This document shows, piece by piece, positions 1 through 7,041 of a DNA stretch of 44,111 bases. The DNA is from Bacillota bacterium (GTDB lineage: Bacteria > Bacillota > Clostridia > Christensenellales > SZUA-584), in the NCBI GenBank assembly GCA_023390815.1, contig JAEWCC010000040.1, positions 1 to 44,111 on the forward strand, written 5' to 3'. The notes under the pieces are model-generated. The model was not told where the DNA came from, made no database searches, and saw only the letters and a list, made by a program, of their open reading frames with translations. The position numbers were made by a program, and so were the translations under genes. The stretch's first letter is position 1. Each line of letters opens with the position of its first letter.

Positions 1-52
1 CCGAGGCATGTGCCCCGAGGGATAAATCCATCAGGGCATTTTCGAGTTAATT

Positions 53-129
53 TGGCGACCCGGATCGGGTTCGAACCGACGACCTCTAGCGTGACAGGCT
101 AGCGTTCTAACCAACTGAACTACCGGGCC
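53..129 (-). tRNA. tRNA-Asp (GTC)
   Basis: Read on the minus strand this folds as a full cloverleaf. The acceptor GGCCCGG pairs with CCGGGTC (one G-T), followed by a G discriminator and an encoded CCA. The anticodon stem CTAGC/GCTAG encloses loop CTGTCAC, giving anticodon GTC (Asp). It is the last gene of a four-tRNA minus-strand operon. The 52 bases beyond it (1-52) hold no recognisable gene or clear terminator. Confidence 0.95.
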
Positions 130-155
130 ATAAGACCGCAAACTTTGGGGTGTTC

Positions 156-232
156 TGGTGGGGCCTCAGGGACTCGAACCCCGGACCGATCGGTTATGAG
201 CCGACTGCTCTAACCAACTGAGCTAAGGCCCC
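156..232 (-). tRNA. tRNA with CAT anticodon, probably tRNA-Ile2 (lysidine-modified)
   Basis: Acceptor GGGGCCT/AGGCCCC, A discriminator, encoded CCA. The anticodon loop is CTCATAA, so the gene-level anticodon is CAT. A clear initiator tRNA-fMet and a clear elongator tRNA-Met (loop TTCATAC) occur at 38.5-38.7 kb, so this third CAT tRNA is best read as the tRNA-Ile that TilS converts to a k2CAU (AUA-reading) anticodon. Its acceptor and D-arm also resemble known Ile2 tRNAs. That assignment is inference; a second elongator Met is the alternative. Confidence 0.9.
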
Positions 233-252
233 AAAGCCATAGAATATTAAAT

Positions 253-327
253 TGGTGACCCCTAGGAGACTCGAACTCCTGTTACCGCCGTGAAAGGGCG
301 GTGTCTTAACCGCTTGACCAAGGGGCC
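253..327 (-). tRNA. tRNA-Glu (TTC)
   Basis: Acceptor GGCCCCT pairs with AGGGGTC, then A and CCA. The anticodon stem CCGCC/GGCGG encloses CTTTCAC, giving anticodon TTC (Glu). The 5' half closely matches the standard bacterial tRNA-Glu sequence. Confidence 0.95.
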
Positions 328-344
328 GGATAACACGTCATTTT

Positions 345-421
345 TGGTCGGGGTGACTGGACTCGAACCAGCGGCCCCATGCTCCCAAAGCACGTGCGCT
401 ACCAAACTGCGCTACACCCCG
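345..421 (-). tRNA. tRNA-Pro (TGG)
   Basis: Acceptor CGGGGTG/CACCCCG, A discriminator, encoded CCA. The anticodon stem CGTGC/GCATG encloses loop TTTGGGA, giving anticodon TGG (Pro). It is the first gene of the minus-strand tRNA operon, 21 nt downstream of a strong promoter. Confidence 0.95.
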
Positions 422-442
422 CGAGTTTTCGCGACGAACTTT

Positions 443-471
443 AATATACAGTATTCCGGCATGTATGTCAA
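443..471 (-). promoter_or_regulatory. SigA-type promoter of the tRNA Pro-Glu-CAT-Asp operon
   Basis: On the minus strand there is a perfect -35 TTGACA (466-471), a 17-bp spacer and a -10 TATATT (443-448), immediately upstream of the tRNA-Pro gene. Confidence 0.8.
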
Positions 472-559
472 CAGCTTTTTGGGTCGAATTTCACATTTCT
501 ATCGGGCAGAAATTCCTGCCTTTAAGTTGGAAAAATCAAGCGTGAATTGTAGTAAATTG

Positions 560-588
560 TTGAATCAACGTTATAAACAAAGTATAAT
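560..588 (+). promoter_or_regulatory. SigA-type promoter for the HExxH membrane protein gene
   Basis: TTGAAT (560-565), 17-bp spacer, TATAAT (583-588). It lies about 100 nt before the chosen TTG start at 690, leaving a leader of roughly 95 nt in which I recognise no riboswitch. Confidence 0.65.
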
Positions 589-689
589 AAGCTTGTTGTG
601 AAATCATCGGCAAAACAGAATAACCGCGCTCAACCATGCGGGCTAAAGTGCCTTGCGGATGCGCCTTGAAAGCGCAGAAAGGGGATCTG

Positions 690-2006
690 TTGGAAGCTTC
701 AGTATCGCAAAAGAGAAACCTCGCTTTGCCCATTGCGCTTGCGGCAATCTTTCTGCTGGCAGTTGCCGGCGGCGTTTTTTTCCTGCTGGACGGAATGCGC
801 GTGGATAAAGCGGTTGCGCAGATTGACAGCCTTCACTATGACCGCATCGAGGCTGAAAAGGGCGCACAGTACAGCCTTGTGGGCAACGCCATTTCAGCCG
901 AGATCACGGAGTCGCTCGAGGATTCGGTCTACCATACGCCGATGGGGTTTTCAATCGTGAGCCATACGGATCAGTGGACCGGCGATAAGCTTGTCGAGAT
1001 CTATGACGAACTGCTTCAAAATAAGCACGGCGAGGAGATGGGGTATCTCTCCCAGATCGACCTATATCCGGGTGAGCCGGAATATACGGACCTTTTTGAT
1101 GCAGCCGGGGATCGAAGCCAGGCTGACCTTAATACGTACGTATTTGCCGATGCACGGGCGATCATTCCTTTGAGTATGAGCTATAATGCAACTCCTGTGG
1201 TAAGTGATATTACGCTTTACAATATGGACGAATACGATCTGGCATCGCAAGTTGCATATACGCTTGCACACGAGTATGGGCATCATTATACGATCTATTA
1301 CTTTATGCAGGACGATGACGCGGTAAAAGCTTCGGAATATTATCAGCTTCGGGGCTTTGCGGATTACGACCACGAGATTTTTTATCATACGGCGCAGTCA
1401 TACTATGAAAACCATATGTGGGACGTGTACGAGATTGCCGCAGAGGATTATGTGCAGCTGATGGGCAGTCCCAGCACCAGAAAGACAGTTGAATATATGG
1501 ACAACAAGGACCTGGTTGAGACTGGGACCGATCCGTCGGACGACGAGGCGCGAACCGTGCGCATGAATGTGCGTCCGCAGGAAAACATATTTATTCCGCT
1601 GGCGGACGAAACGCCGGACCTTAAAGAATACTATAACTCGTTTATCGGGGCGGACGGAGAGGACAATACGCCACTGCAGACCGTGGATTTTGGCCTTCAG
1701 ATCGAGAAAAAGTCCAACTACGGTTACCGGTACTACAACATTACTTGGACCATGGTTAATACCGATCCTGACGCGCTGTACACGCTGGTGTGCTATGATG
1801 CGGACGGCGAATTATTTCGGCCCGTACGGACCGTACACGGCGGCGAGGAGCCGATCGCGCGGGTCGGCTCGGTAGTCGCACGCAAAGGAAACTGGATTCG
1901 CGGATGGGACGACAATATACCCGACGAGGACAGGATTTTTAAGCTGTATCTGCTGCTGCCCGACGGGCAGATGCTCGCGTCGGACCCGTTTGAAGTCAAT
2001 TTCTGA
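690..2006 (+). CDS. Membrane-anchored putative zinc metalloprotease (HExxH protein)
   Basis: A 438-residue protein of unrecognised family. After a short basic N-terminus, residues about 11-35 form one hydrophobic membrane segment (signal anchor), so the rest is probably outside the membrane. The motif HEYGHH at residues 194-199 contains HExxH, the zinc-binding and catalytic signature of gluzincin-type metallopeptidases. About 55-60 residues later an AEDYV segment offers a glutamate that could be the third zinc ligand. The start is taken at TTG 690, preceded by AAAGGGGA at 677-684. An in-frame ATG at 636 lacks a ribosome binding site and would place 18 extra residues before the membrane anchor. 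Protease activity is inferred from the motif only. The gene converges on the lipoprotein gene with stop codons directly abutting at 2006/2007. Confidence 0.75.
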   Translation: MEASVSQKRNLALPIALAAIFLLAVAGGVFFLLDGMRVDKAVAQIDSLHYDRIEAEKGAQYSLVGNAISAEITESLEDSVYHTPMGFSIVSHTDQWTGDKLVEIYDELLQNKHGEEMGYLSQIDLYPGEPEYTDLFDAAGDRSQADLNTYVFADARAIIPLSMSYNATPVVSDITLYNMDEYDLASQVAYTLAHEYGHHYTIYYFMQDDDAVKASEYYQLRGFADYDHEIFYHTAQSYYENHMWDVYEIAAEDYVQLMGSPSTRKTVEYMDNKDLVETGTDPSDDEARTVRMNVRPQENIFIPLADETPDLKEYYNSFIGADGEDNTPLQTVDFGLQIEKKSNYGYRYYNITWTMVNTDPDALYTLVCYDADGELFRPVRTVHGGEEPIARVGSVVARKGNWIRGWDDNIPDEDRIFKLYLLLPDGQMLASDPFEVNF

Positions 2007-2825
2007 TCAGAACGCCTGATCGGTCGGAGGAACGTGCTGATCTGCGGCCGGAATAGCCGGTGCTGCCAGAGCGGCACGTTTTTTTCGTGCCCGTATGACT
2101 AGTACCAGTATCACCCCGATTAGCGCCAGACCGGCGACCGCGCCCAATATGATCATGAGCAGGTTGTCCCGGCTGAGTGCGTTTTGCAGCGTACCGTAGT
2201 ATTCCACGTTATCGCTGAAAACATGGGAGGTGGACAGCTCGATCGGGGTGGTTTCGCCATACTTTAGATTCCAGATGCAAAGGCCGTTATCCTGTGAGTC
2301 CGCGTTGGTGGAAACGACCTTGCCCGGCAACGCGATCGAAAGCGTGTACTGACATTTTGCTGCCTCATCAAGCAGCGACTGCGCGGCAGCGGGCGGCAGG
2401 GCACCGCTTTCGCTTTGCCGTAATATATCTTCCAGCGAGACGCTGGCTTTCAGACTGAAATCATCCTGAAAATACGAGGGCTCGTATAAAAACTCCACAT
2501 CATACAACAGAGAGTCGTCGTCCGTAAAAATCTCCGCCAGCGCTTTGACGGCCTCGTTCATATCCCCGCACTCGACCGTTTTTGTGCCTTGAAGCGACGA
2601 GACGCCATCGGCCTCGGTGGTTTTGGCCGTAAAGCCCATAGACTCCCAGTAGCCGGTCAATTTCTTCGTATAGGAGGATATGTCTTCATCACCCGGCGTA
2701 AAGTCCATCCGGTAATCCACACCCACCGTATTGTTTTCCGTCAGCTTATATGTCACCGAGGTATTCACACAGGCAGACAGCAAAAGTACGAGCACAACAA
2801 AAATGAGAGCAAGCCATTTTTTCAT
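2007..2825 (-). CDS. LppM-like lipoprotein (DUF3153-type)
   Basis: The start is ATG 2825, 8 nt after GGAG; an upstream ATG at 2870 has no ribosome binding site. The 272-residue product begins with a lipoprotein signal peptide whose lipobox LSAC puts the lipidated cysteine at residue 19. A beta-rich extracellular region follows, then a C-terminal membrane helix (LLMIILGAVAGLALIGVILV) and a basic, Ala/Pro-rich tail. This order (lipobox, folded domain, C-terminal helix) is that of LppM/DUF3153 proteins. The family call rests on architecture and general resemblance, and the function is unknown. It is monocistronic. Confidence 0.7.
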   Translation of the reverse strand: MKKWLALIFVVLVLLLSACVNTSVTYKLTENNTVGVDYRMDFTPGDEDISSYTKKLTGYWESMGFTAKTTEADGVSSLQGTKTVECGDMNEAVKALAEIFTDDDSLLYDVEFLYEPSYFQDDFSLKASVSLEDILRQSESGALPPAAAQSLLDEAAKCQYTLSIALPGKVVSTNADSQDNGLCIWNLKYGETTPIELSTSHVFSDNVEYYGTLQNALSRDNLLMIILGAVAGLALIGVILVLVIRARKKRAALAAPAIPAADQHVPPTDQAF

Positions 2826-2918
2826 GAGATATGCTCCGATCTGAATGGTGATGTCACTACTATATAGCAAAAATCTGCAAAATTCAACATAATAAATAGG
2901 ACCTGTAACGAAAAGGGA

Positions 2919-3599
2919 TTATTGTCGAAGAAGCGCAACCAAGTCCTCGGCGGTTGTTACGTCCGGTAAATCGAACATGGCCTCGGAAATGCTGCCCAGA
3001 TTGTGCGAATCGGAGGAGCATAAAATCCGGTAGGGCGCCTTGAAAAGAGGACAAGGCAGATCTTGTGCGACCTCGACAGCGGAAAAAAGCCCGGGCGGTA
3101 TAAACCCCAGGTTGGAAATGACGGAAAACGACTCGCGGTTGACGTGCGCAGGCACCGCCACGCCGCCCGCATCGCACGCCATCGCCGCCAGTTCCTCTAT
3201 GCCATAGGGCGTAGCCTGAAGCAGCAGTTTAGAGAGCTCGCCCGCAGGGGCTTCGTTTTCGTCCAGCATCCACTGGTGGCCGAACAGTTCCGGCCGGTTC
3301 GCAATATCCGGCAGGCTGTTGTACAGCTTTTGCGTAAAGTGCAACGCCGCGTTCAAGCCGGAAAAATATACGAGTACGTGCACCTCCTCGCGCGAGGTCG
3401 CCTCCACACCGGGTACAAAAATAAGGCCGTTGTCGCGCGCGGCCCGGTCCATCGCGATGAGATTGCCGCCCACATTGTGGTCGGTGAGTGCAATCATGCC
3501 AAGCCCCTTGAGCCGCGCCATTGCCGCAATATTGGCGGGCGTCATGTCGTCGTCGGCGCAGGGGGACAGGCACGAATGAATATGCAGATCGTAATACAT
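2919..3599 (-). CDS. PHP-domain metal-dependent phosphoesterase
   Basis: A 226-residue protein of the polymerase and histidinol phosphatase (PHP) superfamily. Visible metal-ligand motifs are DLHIHS at residues 4-9, LTDHN near residue 43, a PAHVNR segment, and CSSDSHNLG near the C-terminus. Family members hydrolyse phosphoesters with di- or trinuclear metal sites; the substrate here is unknown. The chosen ATG (3597-3599) overlaps the stop of the upstream DRTGG gene as ATGA. A longer in-frame ORF to 3656 only adds an implausible Arg/Gly-rich leader. It is the last gene of the hydrogenase-like operon, and PHP genes are known to me in such clostridial clusters, which suggests a nucleotide or phosphate signal. 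Confidence 0.85.
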   Translation of the reverse strand: MYYDLHIHSCLSPCADDDMTPANIAAMARLKGLGMIALTDHNVGGNLIAMDRAARDNGLIFVPGVEATSREEVHVLVYFSGLNAALHFTQKLYNSLPDIANRPELFGHQWMLDENEAPAGELSKLLLQATPYGIEELAAMACDAGGVAVPAHVNRESFSVISNLGFIPPGLFSAVEVAQDLPCPLFKAPYRILCSSDSHNLGSISEAMFDLPDVTTAEDLVALLRQ

Positions 3600-3934
3600 C
3601 AGTCTTCCAGCACGCCCATGCGGCACAGGGCCATGGCCGCACCGTAGGAGGTGCACGGCGCGCTCAGCATGCAGATGCCCTTCTCCTGGGCAACGGACAG
3701 CGTTCCGGCGGGTATTTCAATATCTTCGGGTATGATCACGCACGATAGATTCAGCAGTGAAGCAATCGCCACCACGTTAAGGTGTGCCTGCACCGTAATC
3801 CATGCCGCACCTTCGTGCGCATGCGCCATTACCCAGCTTAAAAGATCGCACACGTAGGCTGAGGTGATGCTTGCGTCGGGGCTGCCCGACTTCACCTTCC
3901 ATCCTGTCTGTTCCGAGAGTTCCCTGACTGTCAT
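3599..3934 (-). CDS. DRTGG-domain protein (second copy in operon)
   Basis: A 111-residue protein beginning MTVRELSEQTGW, with an alternating beta/alpha pattern typical of the DRTGG domain. That domain is found fused to HPr kinase-like, CBS and phosphotransacetylase proteins and is thought to be a regulatory or ligand-binding module. The start ATG at 3932-3934 overlaps the hydrogenase stop as ATGA, so the two are probably translationally coupled. It is distantly similar in layout and C-terminal pattern to the first gene of the cluster (5680-6030); both end in a conserved C-x4-A-x4-MG-like helix. No catalytic motif is visible. Confidence 0.75.
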   Translation of the reverse strand: MTVRELSEQTGWKVKSGSPDASITSAYVCDLLSWVMAHAHEGAAWITVQAHLNVVAIASLLNLSCVIIPEDIEIPAGTLSVAQEKGICMLSAPCTSYGAAMALCRMGVLED

Positions 3935-5238
3935 GAGTTGTTTTTTTTCTCCTTCCCTGTTAGCTCCACCATCTGCTCGGCAAGGCTCGTCACCTTGTCG
4001 CGCAGTTTGAAGATGCAATCGAGCTCCTTGGCGTCACCGCGTACGATGTCCTCGGCCATTGCGCGGCACGAAGGCGAACCGCATGAGCCGCAGTCCAGCC
4101 CCGGCAGACGCGAGACGATCTCCTCGATCTGCTCGAGTTTTTTCATCGCGGCGGACATGTTCTCGTCGATCTTCATGACATGGCGCGCCTCAATGGGCTG
4201 CTTGAAATCCACCGTGCCGTCTGCGATATAGCGCGCGGCGTATTCCGTATTCAGCGCGGTGTTCTTAATTCCCGCGGCGAGCTTTTTAATACGTGTGCGC
4301 GCCACAAACGGGTTCTCAAATGTGAGCGGGCCGCCCACGCAGCCGCCCGGGCACGCAAGGCCCTCGAAAAACTCGAGGTCATTGAGCTTTAAGTTTTCGA
4401 TCTCCTCCAGCACCTTGATCACGTTGGCGATACCGTCCACAGCGAGGCAATTGCCGCTGCCCGACGCGCTGCACTCTCCACCGGAGTTCGCCCAGCCCAC
4501 GCCAAACACCGATGCGGTATTGCCGTCCGGCGTGATTACACCGGGCTTTTTAAGCTGCCCGGCCAGCAGACCGTATATGTCGATCACCGATACTGCACCG
4601 TCCACTTGGCTTTTGCCGGTACCGTACGGATTTTTAATCGCGGTCATTTTGGCGGGGCAGGGGGTGATGAAAAACGCGCCGATGTCCTCCCGGCTTACCC
4701 CGTACTTTTCGGCGTATTCGGTTTTTGCCGCGGCTGCGGCGACCTCCATCGGAGATTGGATATCCACGATGTTGTCGATCAGATTGGGGAAGCGCACCTG
4801 AATCAGACGCACGACAGCGGGGCACGCTGAAGAGATCATGGGCAAGTTTGAATTGCTGCCCATGCGTTCGCGCAATGCGCAGCTGACGATATCGGCGCCG
4901 CGCGCCACTTCGTACACGTCGTCAAAACCCATCAGCTTGAGACCGATGATGATGCGGTCGATGCTCGAAAGGTTTTTGAACTGGCCGTACAGGGAAGGCG
5001 CAGGCAGCGCGATCTTATACTTAAAACGGCTGATATCGGAAAACGGATCGGTATAAGCGATTTTGGCGTGGTAGGGACACACACGAATACATTCGCCGCA
5101 GTCGATGCAGCGCTCCGCGATAATCTGCGCCTTACCTCCGCGTACACGTATCGCCTCGGTGGGACAGTACTTGATGCAGTTGGTGCAGCCGCGGCACTTG
5201 TCACGGTCCAGCCGCACAGAATGAAAGTATGTGTTCAT
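3931..5238 (-). CDS. [FeFe]-hydrogenase-like iron-sulfur protein, probable redox/H2 sensor
   Basis: A 435-residue protein in three parts. (1) An N-terminal bacterial ferredoxin pair, Cys15/18/21/25 and Cys44/47/50/54, gives two 4Fe-4S clusters. (2) A hydrogenase large-subunit C-terminal domain carries all four H-cluster cysteines: Cys139 in SSACP, Cys194 in TPCPAK, and Cys296 and Cys300 in LACPGGC. (3) A C-terminal 4Fe-4S domain has Cys383/386/391/408. Compared with catalytic enzymes (TSCCP, MPCxxK..E), the proton-relay Cys is Ala138, the bridging-loop Met is Thr192 and the loop Glu is Ala200. Similar substitutions mark sensory or uncharacterised [FeFe] groups, so catalytic H2 turnover is doubtful. 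No small subunits or HydEFG maturases are nearby. It sits between an anti-sigma-type ATPase and DRTGG/PHP genes. Confidence 0.85.
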   Translation of the reverse strand: MNTYFHSVRLDRDKCRGCTNCIKYCPTEAIRVRGGKAQIIAERCIDCGECIRVCPYHAKIAYTDPFSDISRFKYKIALPAPSLYGQFKNLSSIDRIIIGLKLMGFDDVYEVARGADIVSCALRERMGSNSNLPMISSACPAVVRLIQVRFPNLIDNIVDIQSPMEVAAAAAKTEYAEKYGVSREDIGAFFITPCPAKMTAIKNPYGTGKSQVDGAVSVIDIYGLLAGQLKKPGVITPDGNTASVFGVGWANSGGECSASGSGNCLAVDGIANVIKVLEEIENLKLNDLEFFEGLACPGGCVGGPLTFENPFVARTRIKKLAAGIKNTALNTEYAARYIADGTVDFKQPIEARHVMKIDENMSAAMKKLEQIEEIVSRLPGLDCGSCGSPSCRAMAEDIVRGDAKELDCIFKLRDKVTSLAEQMVELTGKEKKNNS

Positions 5239-5253
5239 AACCCCCGCTTTCTA

Positions 5254-5673
5254 TCAGAGGCGGAAGGACATATCGAGGATAGTCCCGCCGCTGTCCGATC
5301 GGATGTCGAGTGTATCGCTGTTGCGCTTGATGTTGGACAGCCCCATGCCCGCGCCAAAACCCATCATACGCACGCTGGAGGGCGCTGTGGAAAAGCCCTC
5401 CTGCATGGCCCGATCGATGTCTTCGATTCCCGGGCCGGTGTCGATGCAGTGAAGACTTACGGCCTCGGGCGACATGGAAAACGTCATCTGACCACCGTGG
5501 CTGTGAATGATGATGTTCATCTCGGCTTCATACGCTGCGACCGTCACGCGGCGCACGATAGCCGGATCGATGCCGATCATTTTAAGCAGCGCTTTGATTC
5601 TCGCGGAGGCCTCTCCGGCGGCGGCGTAATCACCGGCGGCGATGGAAAACGTCTCTTTGAACCCTTCAGCCAT
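5254..5673 (-). CDS. RsbW/SpoIIAB-type anti-sigma serine kinase-like ATPase
   Basis: A 139-residue GHKL ATPase domain without other modules. The N box is at Glu49 and Asn53 (AYEAEMN), the G1 box is DTGPGI at 78-83, and the G2 box is GFGAGMGLSNI near residues 105-115. The family phosphorylates STAS anti-anti-sigma partners or holds sigma factors. No STAS protein or sigma factor lies in this window, so the partner is unknown. It lies 6 nt after the first DRTGG gene and 15 nt before the hydrogenase-like gene, so it is cotranscribed. A redox signal from the iron-sulfur protein feeding into this ATPase is a plausible reading but is inference. Confidence 0.85.
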   Translation of the reverse strand: MAEGFKETFSIAAGDYAAAGEASARIKALLKMIGIDPAIVRRVTVAAYEAEMNIIIHSHGGQMTFSMSPEAVSLHCIDTGPGIEDIDRAMQEGFSTAPSSVRMMGFGAGMGLSNIKRNSDTLDIRSDSGGTILDMSFRL

Positions 5674-5679
5674 ATTGTT

Positions 5680-6030
5680 TTAAGCCTTTCTGCACGGACC
5701 GAGGCCCATCGCGTAAAGCCGCCCGCACGCCTCGTATAAGGTCATGCGGCAGCTTAGCAGCGTGATGCCTGTTTCTTGCGCGAGTTCGACCATCTCCTGG
5801 GTGGGCCGCTTGTCCCGTACGAACATCACGCACGGAACGTCGAGTATCTGCGCCGTCCGCAGCACGTGCGTGTTGACCATGCCGGTCAGCAGCAGGCAGC
5901 TTTCGGCGGCGTAGGTAAGCACATCGCTCATGAGATCTGCTCCGAACGCCGAAACGAGCGGCCTGTCCAGATTTTGCTCGCCGCAGACGATGTCGCAGCC
6001 GAGCGTGACGGCCGCTTCGCGTATTGTCAT
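5680..6030 (-). CDS. DRTGG-domain protein (first copy in operon)
   Basis: A 116-residue protein with the DRTGG fold pattern: an initial helix-turn MTIREAAVTLGC, GADLMSDVL, then LLLTG and a conserved beta strand CVMFVRDKRP. It starts at ATG 6030 behind a good GGAGG (5-nt spacing). It opens the group DRTGG - anti-sigma ATPase - hydrogenase-like protein - DRTGG - PHP. I know DRTGG domains only as putative regulatory modules. It lies 25 nt after the SPOR-domain gene and probably shares its transcript. Confidence 0.75.
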   Translation of the reverse strand: MTIREAAVTLGCDIVCGEQNLDRPLVSAFGADLMSDVLTYAAESCLLLTGMVNTHVLRTAQILDVPCVMFVRDKRPTQEMVELAQETGITLLSCRMTLYEACGRLYAMGLGPCRKA

Positions 6031-6055
6031 AGCGCCTCCTGAAAATATGAAAAGT

Positions 6056-6946
6056 TTAACCGCCTAAATTTTTAAGAAAGGCGGAATAATCAACCACGAT
6101 ACCAATCAGATTATACTTTAACTTCGCGGAAAACTCCACCGCCGATACATCGGTCGATACGGGGATATTGTTCATTTTTTCACAAAATTCCGACATATAC
6201 GCCGCCAGGCTTTGAATAGCGCTTTCGTCCGGCGATATCTCCGCCTCAAGGTTGTCATAAACGGCTTTCATATCAGCCGCAAGCGCTTTGATATCTTCAT
6301 CGACGTTTTCGCCGCGATCGGCATCAAACACGATCTGCTGCAGCCGTTCCACCGAGTCGGGCACCGCATCAAAGCATGCTCTTATGGCTTCTACCTGCGA
6401 GGGAGATGCGCCGATCTTGAATTCCAGCGTGCCGGATTTGAGTTCAAATATCGTGGAGGTAATGCTTTGTGATTGAAGCGAGTTCTGCACGCTCTTGGCA
6501 TCGCTTTCGTTAAGGTATCCCGCGAGGAGCACACGGTACAGTTCGCCGTCGTAGGCGACATACCCTGCGCCGCCCTGCCCGGAGATGGTTTCGGCGGAGC
6601 TTGTGGCGTGTGCTTCATCAGAGAAAGCGCCTACCTGCAGCGTATAAAGCGATATTTCCCCGGCGGTGATATTCTCCTCTACACGGCCTGTCGCCGTTTC
6701 GGACTGCGCAACGGTCCGCTGTGCAGAAGGCGTGGGAGAAAGCGTCGTTTCAGGAGTCGCTGCGTTCGAGGTGTCCTTGCCGAATACCGGCTCGATGACG
6801 TTTTTGGCGAGCCATCCGCCTGCCGCCCCCGCGCCGATGAGGTAAGCAGCAACGCCGAATATCACCGCGGCAATGATCCAATTGGCATATCGGGGTTTCC
6901 TTTTTGGCGACGGCGATGACGACGAAGCCATTCTTGAGTATCTCAT
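6056..6946 (-). CDS. SPOR-domain membrane protein
   Basis: A 296-residue protein. It has a basic, Ser/Pro-rich cytoplasmic N-terminus (about 1-22), one membrane helix (about 23-45), a Thr/Ser/Pro-rich linker (about 60-90) and a SPOR domain at about residues 98-172 (YTLQVGAFSDEAHA ... YVAYDGELYRVLLAGY). A helical C-terminal region of about 120 residues follows. SPOR domains bind denuded peptidoglycan glycans and localise proteins to septa or spore envelopes. The ATG at 6946 follows AAGGAGG by 7 nt. It lies just upstream of the hydrogenase-like operon in the same direction with a 25-nt gap, so it is probably cotranscribed; the functional link is unclear. Confidence 0.8.
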   Translation of the reverse strand: MRYSRMASSSSPSPKRKPRYANWIIAAVIFGVAAYLIGAGAAGGWLAKNVIEPVFGKDTSNAATPETTLSPTPSAQRTVAQSETATGRVEENITAGEISLYTLQVGAFSDEAHATSSAETISGQGGAGYVAYDGELYRVLLAGYLNESDAKSVQNSLQSQSITSTIFELKSGTLEFKIGASPSQVEAIRACFDAVPDSVERLQQIVFDADRGENVDEDIKALAADMKAVYDNLEAEISPDESAIQSLAAYMSEFCEKMNNIPVSTDVSAVEFSAKLKYNLIGIVVDYSAFLKNLGG

Positions 6947-7003
6947 ATAGTTCCTCCTTATCGTAGGTTAATAACATCTATATGAACAAAGGAGGACAAA
7001 TAT

Positions 7004-7029
7004 GAAAAAGGCCCCGGCAAAGCCGGGGC
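7004..7029 (-). terminator. Intrinsic terminator of the degV gene
   Basis: On the minus strand GCCCCGGC-TTT-GCCGGGGC (hairpin 7011-7029) is followed by CTTTTT, 12 nt after the degV stop. Confidence 0.9.
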
Positions 7030-7041
7030 ACATCAAGACGA

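Noticed and set aside
290..601. A 103-codon plus-strand ORF over the tRNA-Glu/tRNA-Pro region
   Set aside because: It reads antisense through two certain tRNA genes and the tRNA promoter; it has no ribosome binding site and no recognisable protein features.
589..689. Riboswitch in the leader of the HExxH protein gene
   Set aside because: The 100-nt leader has short GC dyads but no match to an aptamer class I know.
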